The position numbers were made by a program, and so were the translations under genes. A stretch of DNA of 64,000 nt from Wyeomyia smithii. Its lineage: Eukaryota; Arthropoda; Insecta; Diptera; Culicidae. The number at the start of each line of letters is the position of its first letter. Positions within the stretch are counted from its first letter, which is position 1. Under the pieces are notes generated by a model that saw only the letters and a list, made by a program, of their open reading frames with translations, was not told the origin of the DNA and ran no database searches. The stretch lies in contig NC_073696.1 of the NCBI RefSeq assembly GCF_029784165.1, positions 259,328,494 to 259,392,493 on the forward strand, read 5' to 3'. This document shows positions 10,869 through 22,920 of this stretch, in pieces.

Positions 10869-13800
10869 TCAGCTACTGTAGGCATACCCGGCAGTGTGCA
10901 CACAGGTCTTGGGGAAGTTGAACTTGACAGTCTTCGAGACAGTCTTGGCGCTCATATCGATGTTGACACCGCGGAGGATCTGCTTCTTGAACAGTTGAGC
11001 GGCACTATCGCTAGCATCACGGCAGTGGACATCGACGTATTTGGCGATTTTCTCTGAGGCTACGCACTTGGAAGTACAAGCCGGCAGTGGTCGCAAGGTG
11101 AAACAAATCTTGTCTCCTTGTTCGATAAACTGATGCTGATGTTGAACTTCACATTCCTTGGCGGTGTGGGATTGATCGCGGGGATTGTATTCCTTGTCTT
11201 CTTCCGATGAGCTCGAAGAGTCAGAACTTGAATCAGATTCCGTGGATGACGAGGAGGAAGAAGAGGATGATGAGGATGAGGACGATGAGGACGATGAAGA
11301 GCTATCCTCATTGACGTCGTGGTTGTAGTTATTATAACGTTTGCGTCCTGCTTCGTGTTCACTGATGATATTGCCATAATAGTACTCCTGTTTGTAACAT
11401 TGTTCCTTCGATTCCTGTTCGTAGGCAATGTTGAAAGCCATTGCTGGTCCTGAGCAGTTCTGGCCAGTGATGGCGTACGAAGCAGCAAGGTATTCTGGCT
11501 TGTTCATGTAGCACTGATTAGGCGAAACAAAGTCATCATAACGTTCACCGTTGTTGGTTCCGCACAGACCGACGAAGTTGTCGTAATACGATTGATCAGC
11601 AAAGATGCGAGCACGGTAACCATCGAAGACAATCTTGAAGTCATCATCACGGATGCTAATCTCCAACTCCTTTCCAGGCAGAGCGTAGCAACGGAACAGA
11701 GGCTGATCATGGTGATCATTAGTGTACAGTTCAACAGCGTATTTCTCATGAATCTGTTGGGGTTTTCCATTGATGTAGACCAATGGTAACTCAGCTCCGT
11801 TCGGGATGATATCGATGTTGTAGTCATTCTGCTCGTACTGACCAAGAATAACCTTGAAGTACAACTCGTTCTTGTTACCAGTGCGTCCCAAGATGGTAAC
11901 CTGTTCATCTTCATAGAATCCATTCTTGAAACGGTATTGGTCATCAGCATTCTGGAAGTGCGACTGTTGAGCGTAATACTCGTAGTCGGGCTTCACGGTA
12001 TGCAACAGCACATGCCAGCATTGTCCCATCTCGTAGAAGTATGTGCTGCCATCGAAGGTATCAACGTATTTGCTGGAAACAGCGCAGGAAGCTGAAATAT
12101 TGAATTTGAAATTAGAAGAGATTATAAGCCACTATTGCTAAACACAACTTACGATAGTAATTTCCTCGGTAAGAGTATGTGCCTAAACGTTCATTCCAGG
12201 ACATATCGGGATGCACAGCAGTGAAGTAACGAGCATAATCATTTTCTAAAGGAGAGTTCTCGATCTCAAAAGCGTACTCCGGAGCGTATAACGAAGCGTT
12301 GAAGTAATCGCCATTGGGAGCCATCTCGAATTCAAACTGGAACTGATTGTTCTTGCCCTTGTAGAAGTAATTCGGTGTGAAGTACGGGAAGGTAAAGTAT
12401 TGTAAGTAATCAGCAACATAATAGGACATGTTCTTAGCGTATGAGCCAACATCCTTGAGCTCAAAGTTGAAACGGTATTGATCGAAATAGTTAGCCTGTT
12501 CAGTGGCGTTCTGGCATTCTCGGAGCTGATAGTATCCACGATCCATCTGATCCTTGCACTGCTTGCCAACATCCGAAATGCGCAGATAGTGACGGTATTC
12601 ATCCGACTGGTGCAGTTTTCCCTTCATCGTAATCTGGGCTCCTCCCTGGCAACGCTCACCATAGGCGAAATCGTAACGCATCGAAGAATCGGCATCGAAC
12701 TCAAGAGCGTGCAAGAAGTTCAGTTTTGGTACATTCGGGAACTCATGTTGAGCCGAGATGCACATCTGGAATTGTTTTCCATTGTAGGGCATTCCGAAGA
12801 AGCTGCTGGTCTGGTAGAACGGACTTCCCGAGAAGAAGAACAAGATGCGAGACATGTCATCAACTGGGCTATCAGCATAGGCGTAAGTGAAGACAAATTC
12901 GCTCTTCTCTTGTTGATGGCCTTCGAAGGTAAATCCCAAATCGAAAACAGAAACATCGCTGTTTCGGATTCCAGCGGCGGCGTTCTTGATGAACTGTTCC
13001 TGACGGCGTGAACTGCCAGCGGTGAAAACGAAGGGTTGAGCATAGTTGTTCTCGTTGTAATATCCAGAGTAGGCATGACGTCCCTTCGGGTGCTTGACAT
13101 CGGAATCCTGGAAGTCCTGATCGAAATCGCCTTCTTTGTAGTGAGCAATAAACTTCATACTCTTAGCAGAGGTGCGTTGGGCATCGTAATACACGTTGAA
13201 CTGATGATAATGGTAGGTTTGAACGGCTAACGGATAAGCGAAGGCAGACATGAAGTCATGTTCCTGCATCAAGTCCCAGAAATAACCGAAGTTAAAGAAG
13301 TCATAGTCGTACTTTGCATGCAGTCTCAAAGCGAAACCAGTGACTTCATCTCCTACGGTATACGCGAAAGTCTTGGTAGTGTATTCTTCGTCATGAACAA
13401 TTCTTGCGTTCGGGCTCTCGGCAATCGGACGAACGTCGGTGATGTCCTTGTATCCAGTGTATGGCCATGAGCTCAAGTGGAACAACAATTTGTCTTCCTT
13501 GGGTTCCAAAAGCTCAAACTCAAATTCATATTCGTCCTTCTCAAAGTCGAAATCGAAATCGAAGCTCAATGGAAGGTATCCTTGAACCTTCTGCTGGTAA
13601 CCAGCAATGTAGCGTTGATGATCGAATGGAGTTACGAAACCAACCTTGGCATCAACCAAACGATGATAGACCAGATTCACATCAACCGATCCGTTAAGAA
13701 CACGTGGCCAGTGGAAGAAATCGTCATTCTCAGTTTCTGGGTGTCCGGCAGGTTGCTTGTAGAACCTCGGGTAGCTCTTGACAGTAGCATCAGTTTCGAC

Positions 13801-16800
13801 CTTAACAACAGTTGGTGTCTTCAGGGTGTAGACAAACGGAAGACCAGATGCCAGCGGGAAAGCCAAAGTGACGACTTGTTGCTGATAGAACTTGGTCATG
13901 TTGAACGTCATACCGTCTTCCAGATCTTCAAAGTATTCTTTCACTTGACGGGGTATGTTTTCAATGGTCTGATTGTCGAAGGCAAAGAAGTAATCTCCGT
14001 TGAACAGTCTAGTCATGATTTGTCCTTCCAATTCATCGGCTTCCTTGGGGTCAATGTTCAATAGCTTAGCAATGCGGGTGGTTGACCATTTCTGTGGTTC
14101 CTTCTCGCTAAATTCGTGTTGGCCCTTGCTGTATTTCTGATAATAATCGCTTTGTGGGCCGTGAGATTTGAAGTACTTATCAAAGTATTCAAACTTCTTG
14201 TTCGGGAACTGTTTGTAATACTTGTAGTAGTAATCGGCAGAATAGTCATCTTCCTTGGGGCTCGAGTAATCGTACTGCTTGTCCAACAGATCGAAGAAAG
14301 TCTCCATGCTTGAAACCAGATAATACATTGAAGTGTAACGTCTCAGACCACCAAAGTTGTGATGCATGTGGTAGAAGAATCCACTTGGAAGGTAATGATC
14401 ATCGGAAGCGATTTGAGCAAGGTGCAGACGATAGGAAAGTTTCAGGTTCTCCATAGCATAGTCACGGATGTAAGCGGAAGAGTATTGCAGACTGTAAACT
14501 CGTGGGCTCAGCAGTTTGACGGCGGCCTTAGCGTCATTGGCGAATTCGTAGAAGTCTTCGAATTCATCAGCATCTGCGGCGTATTCCAAAGAGCTCTTAA
14601 CAGCGGCACTAACGTACATGCTTGGGTCGAAATGAGTGAACTCAGCCATGCGATAGAGCATCTCTGCTGGTGGCTGGGTGCGCATCAACAAATGAACAGC
14701 AGCGCATCGGATTTGGTGGAAATCGCCAGTGTTTTGATACAGTTTGTACAGGACAGAACGAGCCAACTTAGGATAGTTTTCAACCAGCTCATCGAAAGCA
14801 ACGACCATAGCAAGACGCTGATAGTCACTGACATGGATCTTGCCTTCCAGATAAGGCTCGAAAACGTTGAGAATCTCCGGATGTCCGAGGTTTCCAAGAG
14901 CACGAACGTAGACCTGGATCTTGATACTGTCGGCATCGTTAACTGCTTCACGCAATTGATGGGCGAGCCATGGGACAATTTTGTGGGCCACAATCTTGTA
15001 GTCAGAATCAGCCAGACGGCCAAAGCTGTACACTGGATAGTAATAAGCGGCTGAGCGGTTGCTAACATGAGCTTGATTGACGAATTTGGTGAACGAAATC
15101 AGTGCGGTAACATTCAGGCTATCCTGGTGCTGAACGGTGTCGGAGGTCACCAGCAGGAAAAATTCGTGCATCAGCGACTCGGTAGGGAAACGGATCGATT
15201 TTGGAAGAGTAGCGATAACACTAGCGGCTTCCGGGCCACGCAGTTTCTTCTCTTCGATGTATTCCTTGATGACCTTGAAAGCTGGTGGAGTTCCGGCTTC
15301 AGCCAACGCATCACGGAAAGTGTTCCAGGCATCAACACGTTTGCTGAATTTCTCGCTGTGGTTGTCTCCCTCTCTGCGTTCCTTCTGAGAAACGAAGAAT
15401 TGCTGGGCAGCATCGTAGATTTCCTGGTAGTTCATGGTACGAATGACGCGAGATAGAATGTTGAATTTGCTCAAGGTGTTCGATTCCGGTAATTTTGATG
15501 GGTCTTGCAACTCATCAGCGATTTCCTGCACCAATTTGTAGATAACCTTGGAACCATCGACATTGCGAGCATACTGGAAGCTGTATCCCTTGTATCCGGT
15601 GAAGTATGGCAAGAATGGAGTTTGTGGGTATTCCTTGAAGCTCTCTGGCATTGGCTGGTAGTAAGCTTCATCACTTTCAAGAGATTCTGAAGAAGAAGAC
15701 GATGAAGAGGACGATGAAGAGGACGATGAAGAAGACGATGAAGAATCGTTGTGTTCATCGGATTCCGAAGAGCTGGACGAAGATGACGACGAATCATCAG
15801 AGCTGCTAGAGTCGGATGAGGTGTCATTATCGCGCTTCAGTCGGTATTGGTCCTTCTTGTAAGCTTCGTAGTATTTCTTCTCCTTTAATGAATCCAGATC
15901 ACGGCGGGCTCGATTGCCGCGTTTCTCTACCTCTTCGAGTTTTTTGGCGTGTCTTTCAACTGGACTGATTTTGTAGTTCTCTTCCGATTCAGAGCTAGAG
16001 CTGGAAGACGAGTCCGATTCGGATGAACTGGAGGAGCTTGACGATGACGAGGAAGAGTCAGTCTCATTTCCTGGACGAACGCTGTTTTTCTTGTCGCTTG
16101 CAAGGTTGTAGCTGTAGACCAGATCAACAAACACTTGGCGATCGTCAGCTGGGCCTTCCGGAACCTTATCGTATGGGTAGATGTCATTGAGAGTTACTTT
16201 GACCTGAGAATAAACCATAGCCTTCTGTTTGTCGACCAAAGTCGGAGCAACAACAACCTTATTGATGGTGGACGACGACTGGATAGTGTAGTTGTACCAA
16301 TCACCGGACAGGAACAGACGTGACACAACGGATTTGGAGGCAACATTGCCCATCTGGTTGGTGTTTGGCTTGAAGTCGCTCTCGCCACTGAATCCAAAAT
16401 GGTATCCCATGCGCTGTTCGCAGTTGTCGAAGTTCTGGGTCTTCACAATTTCGAAGAAATATTGTCCTTCCTCGCGGAAGTGCGGTTGGGGAGCGAATTC
16501 CTTGTACGATTGCATGAGGTACTCTGGAACAGCATTGACATCATACAACATTTCACAATTACCAGTGACGACGGGTTCCATGACCTTGTAGACACCAGTG
16601 AACGAGTTGTTCTCCGGCAATTGGTTATACTTGTAGTCGATCTCGTTGGTTCCATGAGTATCCAGTTGGAACTGACTGACCCAGGATTTCAGAATGTTGA
16701 CCTCGTGGTTTGGTACGGTTTGTTCAACATACAGACCCTTGATAACTCCCTTGTGGTAACGAACTCCGAATGGTCGGGAGGACATTGGCAGAGGCTTGTA

Positions 16801-17210
16801 CTTGAGGTTCAGCTCGTGAAGCTCGGTACGGTATCCTGCCGGTAGACGATCGTTGAAGACCGCATACTCGGGATTCTTGACATAGACAACCACGTATTCC
16901 GGATCCTTCGGGCGCATCAGCAGATGAGCACGCGAAACCATTCCGGTCCACTGATCGTCCAGATCGTGCAAAGCGGTCATAGTCATTGAGGTAACATTGT
17001 AGACATATTCACGGTTTGGTTCCCAAGCGCCATACTCCCAGCCAGTTTTGTTCTCCGGTCGGTTGTAGGAGAACTCACTTTGGTACTCGTACTGATAGGC
17101 AGCACTGATCCCCACTGGAAAATTGAAGGAATGTTATAAATATGAAAGTGATTAGAAGTCGGAAGAAATTAGAACTTACCCAGAGTGAGGAGAAGAAATT
17201 TAGCCAGCAT
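10869..17210 (-). CDS. Vitellogenin, copy 2 (complete, 2071 aa)
   Basis: Yolk-protein precursor: a large lipid transfer protein secreted from fat body and endocytosed by oocytes (family knowledge). Exons on the minus strand are 17180-17210, 12153-17114 and 10869-12091. Both introns (65 and 61 bp) are GT-AG and phase is kept, giving 2071 codons plus TGA. The signal peptide is MLAKFLLLTLVGISAA. Residues about 25-860 fit the vitellogenin N-terminal lipid-transfer region, interrupted by polyserine at about 363-387 and 442-487. Between them RARR (412-415) is a furin-type site. A DUF1943-like middle region follows. Exon 3 (from residue 1665) encodes the von Willebrand D region with GLCG at about 1839-1842 and a third polyserine block at about 1927-1960. 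Length is close to that of known culicine vitellogenins (about 2.1 kaa). No frame damage seen. Confidence 0.97.
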
Positions 17211-17375
17211 CCTTGCCTCAGAGATTTGGTTGCTCGACTCGAACCACTGAGAGTGTGATGAATGGGACTGAATCGCAGGTATTTATATGAACTGAATTGC
17301 TGATGCCAAGCAGTTTCATTTCGAATCCTGTTACCTTATCAGCGCAGGCAGACTCAGGACAATGATCCCGGGCTA
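17211..17375 (-). promoter_or_regulatory. Vg2 proximal promoter (TATA, GATA, possible EcRE)
   Basis: TATAAATA on the minus strand at 17280-17287, a TGATAA GATA site at 17336-17341, and the EcR/USP-like imperfect inverted repeat GGATCATTGTCCT at 17356-17368. Sequence and spacing match Vg1 almost base for base over at least 500 bp, so the two genes probably share regulation. Confidence 0.7.
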
Positions 17376-18718
17376 ATCAATACGATCGCACTTACAACAG
17401 CACGAAACGAAATCAGTGCTACAGCGTAATCATTTAGCGAAAATGTTTAATCTTGCGATTTCTTATCATTATTGATGGAGTTATGAATGATTCGGTTGCG
17501 GGCGACAACATTATTGATTAGAGTTAGGTTTTGTCGAGCAAATCATTTTAGTGTTTAGCCTATATTTTTACTACCTATTTGGAAAGAAAAATGTTTGCAA
17601 AATATATTGTGTGCAATTGATTTATTTTATTTTTATTAACTTCCGCGTACTTGTAAGTCATATTCTACTGAAACCGATATCGAAGAATCCTGCTAAGGGG
17701 TTATACACCTTTTAAGTTTCCCAAACATGGAAAAAAAATTACACTGGGGTCTATTTTTACGCGGGTTATTTTTATGCATTTTTCTAAACGCGATTGTTTT
17801 ACAATAACGCAGATTATTTTTACGCGATTTGGAATGTTATTTGAACGCGGTATCAAATGAGTTTGGTATAAGTAAATCTAATCTAATCATTTAAACGCAG
17901 TACAATCAACCGCGTAAAAAAAGACCCCAGTGTATTGTATTATCATAAAGTACTACTTCTCGAAAACATTCTCACTAATTTTCATAAAGATCTGAGCAAT
18001 AGGAAGAAAGTTAAAGCAATTTGAAGCACGCTTCGTCACCGCCGCATAACCTAAACTTGAAACTTTATACGCGTTTATATGGGAATGTTGTATCTGAAAA
18101 AAATGATTTTGCCGTGTCGTGTTGCGGTCAAACTACTGAACCGATTTTCTTCATCTTCTTTTTGAAAATGTTCGTTAATGAATACCCCGGCCGTTGAACG
18201 ATCGTTTTTTGTTACGCTAGGTTTGGCTTTGCGACAAAAGATTTTTAATGCAATTTTTGGCGCTAAAAACGTTTTTTTTTTTGGGAAAAACGTTTCCGTT
18301 TGCTCTGGAAACAAAATATTTATGAGAATGATCGTTCGGATACCCGGCACACTTCTGATCTAATGAAATAATGTGAGTTTTTTTATTTCAATTGATCTGT
18401 TGGGTCTCTATCGGAAACGACTATTACTCCACAAATAATTGGTATTTCTTATGAACAAATGTGTTTGTTTTTTTGTTATTGATTAACAGAACTTTCAGAA
18501 AGCTACTACTTTTATGCAATTAAAAAGGTTGCTACAGGCCCAAACATTTTCCAAGCTTTGCTTTTCCTCGAGCAAAATGGTATCTCACCTCTTAGGTTAA
18601 ATAATTAAATCATAGTTAGGATTTCAATTCCATTCCTTGTACTACCAGAACTATGTCAAACGCTCTTGTTATCTCAGTTTATTTTTTGCATCAAGGTGGA
18701 ACTCGAATTAAAATTACG
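17376..18718. other. Vg2 distal upstream spacer, no gene
   Basis: AT-rich DNA colinear with the Vg1 upstream region (from about 3340) apart from the MITE at 17741-17933 and the lack of the 4315-4652 repeat. No reading frame looks coding. Confidence 0.7.
17741..17933. mobile_element. 193-bp MITE with ACACTGGGGTCT terminal repeats
   Basis: Inverted ends are ACACTGGGGTCT and AGACCCCAGTGT, extending through a T/A run and GCG on both sides. It is flanked by ATT (ending 17740, starting 17934). The Vg1 spacer has the intact sequence AAAAATTGCATT at the same place (near 3700-3712), consistent with a 3-bp duplication. No coding capacity. The superfamily is uncertain; 3-bp duplications occur in PIF/Harbinger and other mosquito MITEs. 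Confidence 0.75.
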
Positions 18719-18840
18719 TTAGTAAAATTGGTTATTCCGGCTTCCCAGTCATCTGCTTATTGAAACAAAAATTTATTTCCTGATAAATAAATAGAAAATA
18801 AATTTTCGTTTCGATAAGTAGATGACTGGAATTTTACTAA
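18719..18840. repeat. Foldback MITE-like element, intact copy
   Basis: Long imperfect palindrome. The left arm begins TTAGTAAAATTGG and the right arm ends with GACTGGAATTTTACTAA, with a short A/T loop (GATAAATAAATAG) near 18780-18794. It is the same element as 4879-5780, here without the hAT insertion. Confidence 0.7.
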
Positions 18841-19372
18841 AGTAATTAAAGTAAAAGTCGTAAGTTGTTGAATTTGTTAAAACTTGTGTGAATTTGTGTG
18901 AAACTTTGATCGATTGCTTGGACCGCTAACGGATGCATCAAATAGCAATTCATTTACTCATAAACGTCAAGGGAAATATAACCCAACCTCAAAATTGTAT
19001 GACAAAAAACACCATCAAGGATGGATAAAATCGTACCGTATAGGGGTACCTGGGGTAATAAGCACCGTTGAGCCAAGATGCACCCCCTCTGATTTACAAT
19101 GGAGAAACGTTTTAATAACAAAATAACAAATTTATTATTTAAATTTATGGTTTTTATAGTAACCCTGTTAATTTGGCAGCACTACAATGTCAGAAAATGT
19201 GAATATATACAAAAAACTGTTTTCGTAGCAAACGGTCTAATTTTCTGCTCAGCTGAATTAAGCGTTTTTAGCCCTTCATTGTTGTTTTTCACTGGCAAAT
19301 AAGTTAGGCCGTCACAAATTTAATTTTCATTTAATGTCACCCCCCCCCCCCCCCTTCAAAAATCTTGAATAT

Positions 19373-19686
19373 TGGAAGGGGAAAAAAAAGCTCATACCGT
19401 TTTATTCTTTTTATTTGTTTTCCGACAGCATTAATGCTTAATTTAGCAATGAACAAGTCCAGTGACAAAGAGAGTGTCGTCAAAAGGCAAGCGAAATAGA
19501 TAGTACTAATAATAAAGTGTTATTTTTCAACATTTATTTGAATGCAAGTTACAAACGTCATAACTTGCACACGAATTTTTATCAAAGATATATTTTTCGT
19601 CTCGGTGTTATTTATTTTTTGCCACCCCCTTTGCTAAGTTTGATAACTTTGGACATAAAAAGAGTTCGAAATTTGTATCAGCCTTA
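19373..19686 (+). repeat. Dispersed repeat, copy inside the pogo-type element
   Basis: Matches 4315-4652 over its whole length, with a much shorter (TAA)n tract. It is preceded by a 16-bp C run at about 19338-19353. Presence at different points of two homologous spacers suggests independent insertion. Confidence 0.6.
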
Positions 19687-19689
19687 TTG

Positions 19690-21076
19690 TATCGAATGTA
19701 TGTCGAGTAACATATTTCCGATGGAATATCTGTATGTTTCAATTAACCTTACCGTTGGTCAACGCAGAACAAGCTTGGCAAGTTGCAAAGGCTAATTTGT
19801 AATGCAATTACAGGAGTAATGAAAAGTGCTCCGTCGAAAGCCTTAGATGCAATTCTGCATCTATTACCACTCCACCAGGTAGTACAACTAGAGGCGGAAA
19901 AAAGTGCATTGAGACTAACACGCCTTAAAAAAGTACCTGATGGAGATCAGACAGGCCAGCTGGCAATCCTCAAACATTTTCAGCTGAGCAAACATATACC
20001 AGGTATCGAAGATTGGATGGATACAGAAGCAAACTTCGAAATACCTTTCAAAATCATAGAGACCGAACGGGAAGTTTGGGAACAAGGTGGCCCAAACATC
20101 CGACAAGGCTCTGTCGTCTTTTACACAGATGGCTCAAAAATGAATGATTCAACCGGAGCAGGTATAAATGGTCCTGGGATAAGTATCTCGATACCAATGG
20201 GCCGTTGGCCTACAGTGTTCCAGGCCGAAATATTTGCAATTTATGAATGTGCACAAGTCTGTTTGGCTAGGAAATACAGGCATGCTAACATATGCATTTT
20301 TTCTGATAGCCAAGCAGCACTTAAAGCACTAAAAGCCTTCACATGTACCTCTAAGCTAGTATGGGAGTGCATCCTTTCACTGAAACAACTGGCAGAAAGG
20401 AACCAAGTATGTTTATACTGGGTTCCTGGTCACTGCGGAGTGGAAGGCAATGAAAAAGCCGATACGTTAGCTAGACAGGGGTCATGTACCGATTTCATTG
20501 GCCCAGAACCGTTCTGTGGGGTGTCATCAAGCGCCTTGAAAGAAGAATTGAAAACCTGGGAACATAGGACAATACAAGAGAACTGGAGATGCTCAGTAGG
20601 GCTACGCCAGTCTAAACGCTTTATAAAACCAAGCGTCAAGAGAAGCCAGCAATTGCTTAGTTTAAATAAAAAGGGACTAAGGACAATTACCGGACTGTTT
20701 ACAGGACACTGTCCAAGTAAGCATCACCTGAAACAAATTAGTCAGTCAGATGACGAAATTTGTCGTCTCTGCGGGTTCGAATGTGAAACCGCAGAACATT
20801 TGCTCTGCCACTGCAGTGCACTAATACAGCGCAGAATAAGAGCCTTTGGAAAAGGAACTTTGGAGCCTTTTGAGGTCTGGTCTGCGAATCCTAATGAGGT
20901 AATACATTTCATACGAAATACAGTGCCTAATTGGGAGAAAGGGTGCGATAGGACAACGACGATCACTTCCATCAATAGTGATATGTCTGCCACGAGTACC
21001 TAGACTAAAGAAGAGGTATACCACAAAAGATCAAAATAATGGTCGCAGTGGTCCAAATCTTACAAAAAAAAAAAAC
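19690..21076 (+). mobile_element. 5'-truncated non-LTR retrotransposon (RT end plus RNase H)
   Basis: A 406-codon frame at 19783-21003 starts inside the C-terminal part of a reverse transcriptase (KLQRLICNAITG, then PPLH-like LLPLHQ). It then carries an RNase H domain: FYTDGSK (Asp), QAEIFAIYE (Glu), IFSDSQAALKA (Asp) and WVPGHCGVEGNEKAD (final Asp). A CHC-type cysteine cluster (CRLCG, HLLCHC) follows, as in RNase H-bearing LINEs of the I/Loa/Outcast group. An A-run at about 21063-21074 marks the 3' end. It is 5'-truncated, as is usual for LINE copies. It is unusually well preserved and inserted into the older pogo-type element. Confidence 0.85.
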
Positions 21077-21198
21077 CTTACCGTTATGCAACCAGAAACG
21101 TTCTGTTGTTACGTTTGGGGCATAACGCTCCCCGTAGCTCGGGGCAGAAGGAATGTTTGTAATCAAATTTTTTGCTTACATTTCATCTCGTTTCTAGC

Positions 21199-21345
21199 AA
21201 TGTCCGGAAGTCCAATCGGCGGTCCTGGACCGTTGAACAGCTACGAATGATGTTAGAGGCAATCAAAAACGGTGTTTCCAAAAACCATGCCGTTCGAGCG
21301 TATGGAATTCCGAAGAAAACTATTTGGCCATTATTTACTAGATGA
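21199..21345 (+). pseudogene. pogo-type transposase relic (pipsqueak HTH)
   Basis: The frame from 21199 reads ...WTVEQLRMMLEAIKNGVSKN followed by HAVRAYGIPKKTIW, then a stop. This is the pattern of the HTH_psq DNA-binding domain at the N-terminus of pogo/Tigger transposases. It lacks an adjacent start and the DDE catalytic part is missing. It lies inside the TA-flanked element, so it is probably that element's own relic transposase. Confidence 0.6.
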
Positions 21346-21687
21346 CAAAATGAGCCGTACTGCCCCAATATTGTGGTGCATTCTGCCCCGTTGATGGGGT
21401 GCATTTTACCTCGTTTGCATGGTGCTTCTTGCCCCTTTGTTGCGGATCATTTCACCCCAGCTAGGGTGCATTTTGCCTCGATTGGTGACTTTTATAGATT
21501 TTTACACTCACCTAAAAATATGTGTGTTATGCATTTTCTATAATGTTTTAGCATCTGATGCGAGTTTGAACGAGTAAATATGGGTTTTCATGTTTTGATC
21601 AGTTTAAAACATTGGTTTTATCTCTCAGCTTTGATATGAATATACTCTGCTTTAGTTAACTGGTGCGTTTTACCCCAGGAACCCCTA

Positions 21688-22920
21688 AAAATCATCATCA
21701 GGTATCATTTCTGAACATGCTATTCATAAGCTTTCAATCCCAGCAAACCATCGCTATTGAAAATTACACTTTCTCACGCATGCAAGAGACAACATTGAGC
21801 AAAGAAATATATGGTGGCTTTCATTATGATTTTTTTTTTCAGTATTGCCTGCTACATGCGTAGCGAGCAACATATAGCGAGTATTCCATGAAAGAATTGT
21901 AAACGATTGCACCGTGATATACCTCGATGATTCTTGGTGACTTCAAATATCACATGCTGATGCACCATGCTACTATTTCCGTAAGCATTGATGACACCTA
22001 TTTGCTCCGGTAAGCAAACAGTTGAACGCAATCTAACGTTCATTTGGACTCATTATTTTGTATCACTCACGATAATCCCTCATAGATTCTCGCGATACTG
22101 TTGAATGCAAGTGAGCTTGGATACAATAAATATTATCGCGTTTGAATCATTCTAAGGTATTCAAAACAAAGCGAAAAACAATCAGCAGCGTTTCTATGGA
22201 AAACTTGTACGCAAGTGAAAATAATTGGACGATACCTGATGAATCAAAGAACACATTTTCATGAAATGATGCTAGTGAGTAAAAATTTCCATGCTTGGCC
22301 TCCATTTTTACTCTGAGTTCAAGTTTATCCAATAACTAGTCGAACGTACCCGAACCTTTTTAAAGTTTAGAATCATTCTTATATTGTATTTCGCCGATTA
22401 TTTCAACATTAAGCCAATAAAAATGGCTATAGGGTCGAATTATTGTTTTCGAAAAACCGAAAGTCGCCATCTTGCATTTTAAAATGGCATTTGAGGTAAA
22501 TTCCAGCCTCAGAGCACTATCCAGATTTTGGGAGTGATCATATTACATGGTATTTTACAATCGTCTGGAGTTTATTTTCGGACGTCAAGCCTCTTAGCCA
22601 CCTAAATTGGATGATATTTATTGATTTGCAACCTGCCCAGAAAGAATAGCACGGGTAAATAACGCTGGTCGACAAAACAAAAAAAGTGCATTTCAAAAGC
22701 TCAAACCACAAAAAATTAATCATTACAGCTATTCATGCATTTCCTATGAATGGTGGTGATAGTTATTACCAAAACGCGTCAACTTACGAGAGAGTGTCGT
22801 ATAGAAACTGTCCGCCGAATTCGTCGCTTCAACGTTATGTTTACGAGGAAACTCGTTAGAATCTCTGAAAAAAACGGTAATGGTCAGCGACACCAAAATT
22901 CACAGGAATGGTTGAATAGC
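21688..22920. other. Vg2-Vg3 spacer, colinear with 5970-7157, no gene
   Basis: Near-identical to the Vg1-Vg2 spacer, including short antisense frames kept simply because the DNA is similar. A segment of about 60 bp near 22522-22580 is present here and absent in the sister copy. Nothing coding recognised. Confidence 0.65.

Larger units (their letters stand above)
19041..21687. mobile_element. pogo/Tc1-mariner-type element, 2.64 kb, with nested insertions
   Basis: The body is 19043-21685 between TA dinucleotides. The ends begin GGGGTACCTGGGGTAA and GGGGTTCCTGGGGTAA (inverted) and match at about 20 of 24 positions. The Vg1 spacer has an empty site (CCGTATAACAATC, near 5958-5970). Internal subterminal motifs of the type GGTGCATTTTACC repeat near 21380-21480. 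A pipsqueak-type helix-turn-helix relic (21199-21345) supports a pogo-like origin. A LINE fragment and a dispersed repeat sit inside it. Confidence 0.75.

Noticed and set aside
14359..15054. 231-codon plus-strand frame, repeated at 299-994 and 30852-31547
   Set aside because: Antisense to vitellogenin exon 2. It is conserved only because the sense coding sequence is conserved. The same applies to other long frames opposite the Vg genes (for example 12478-13011 and 13477-14064).
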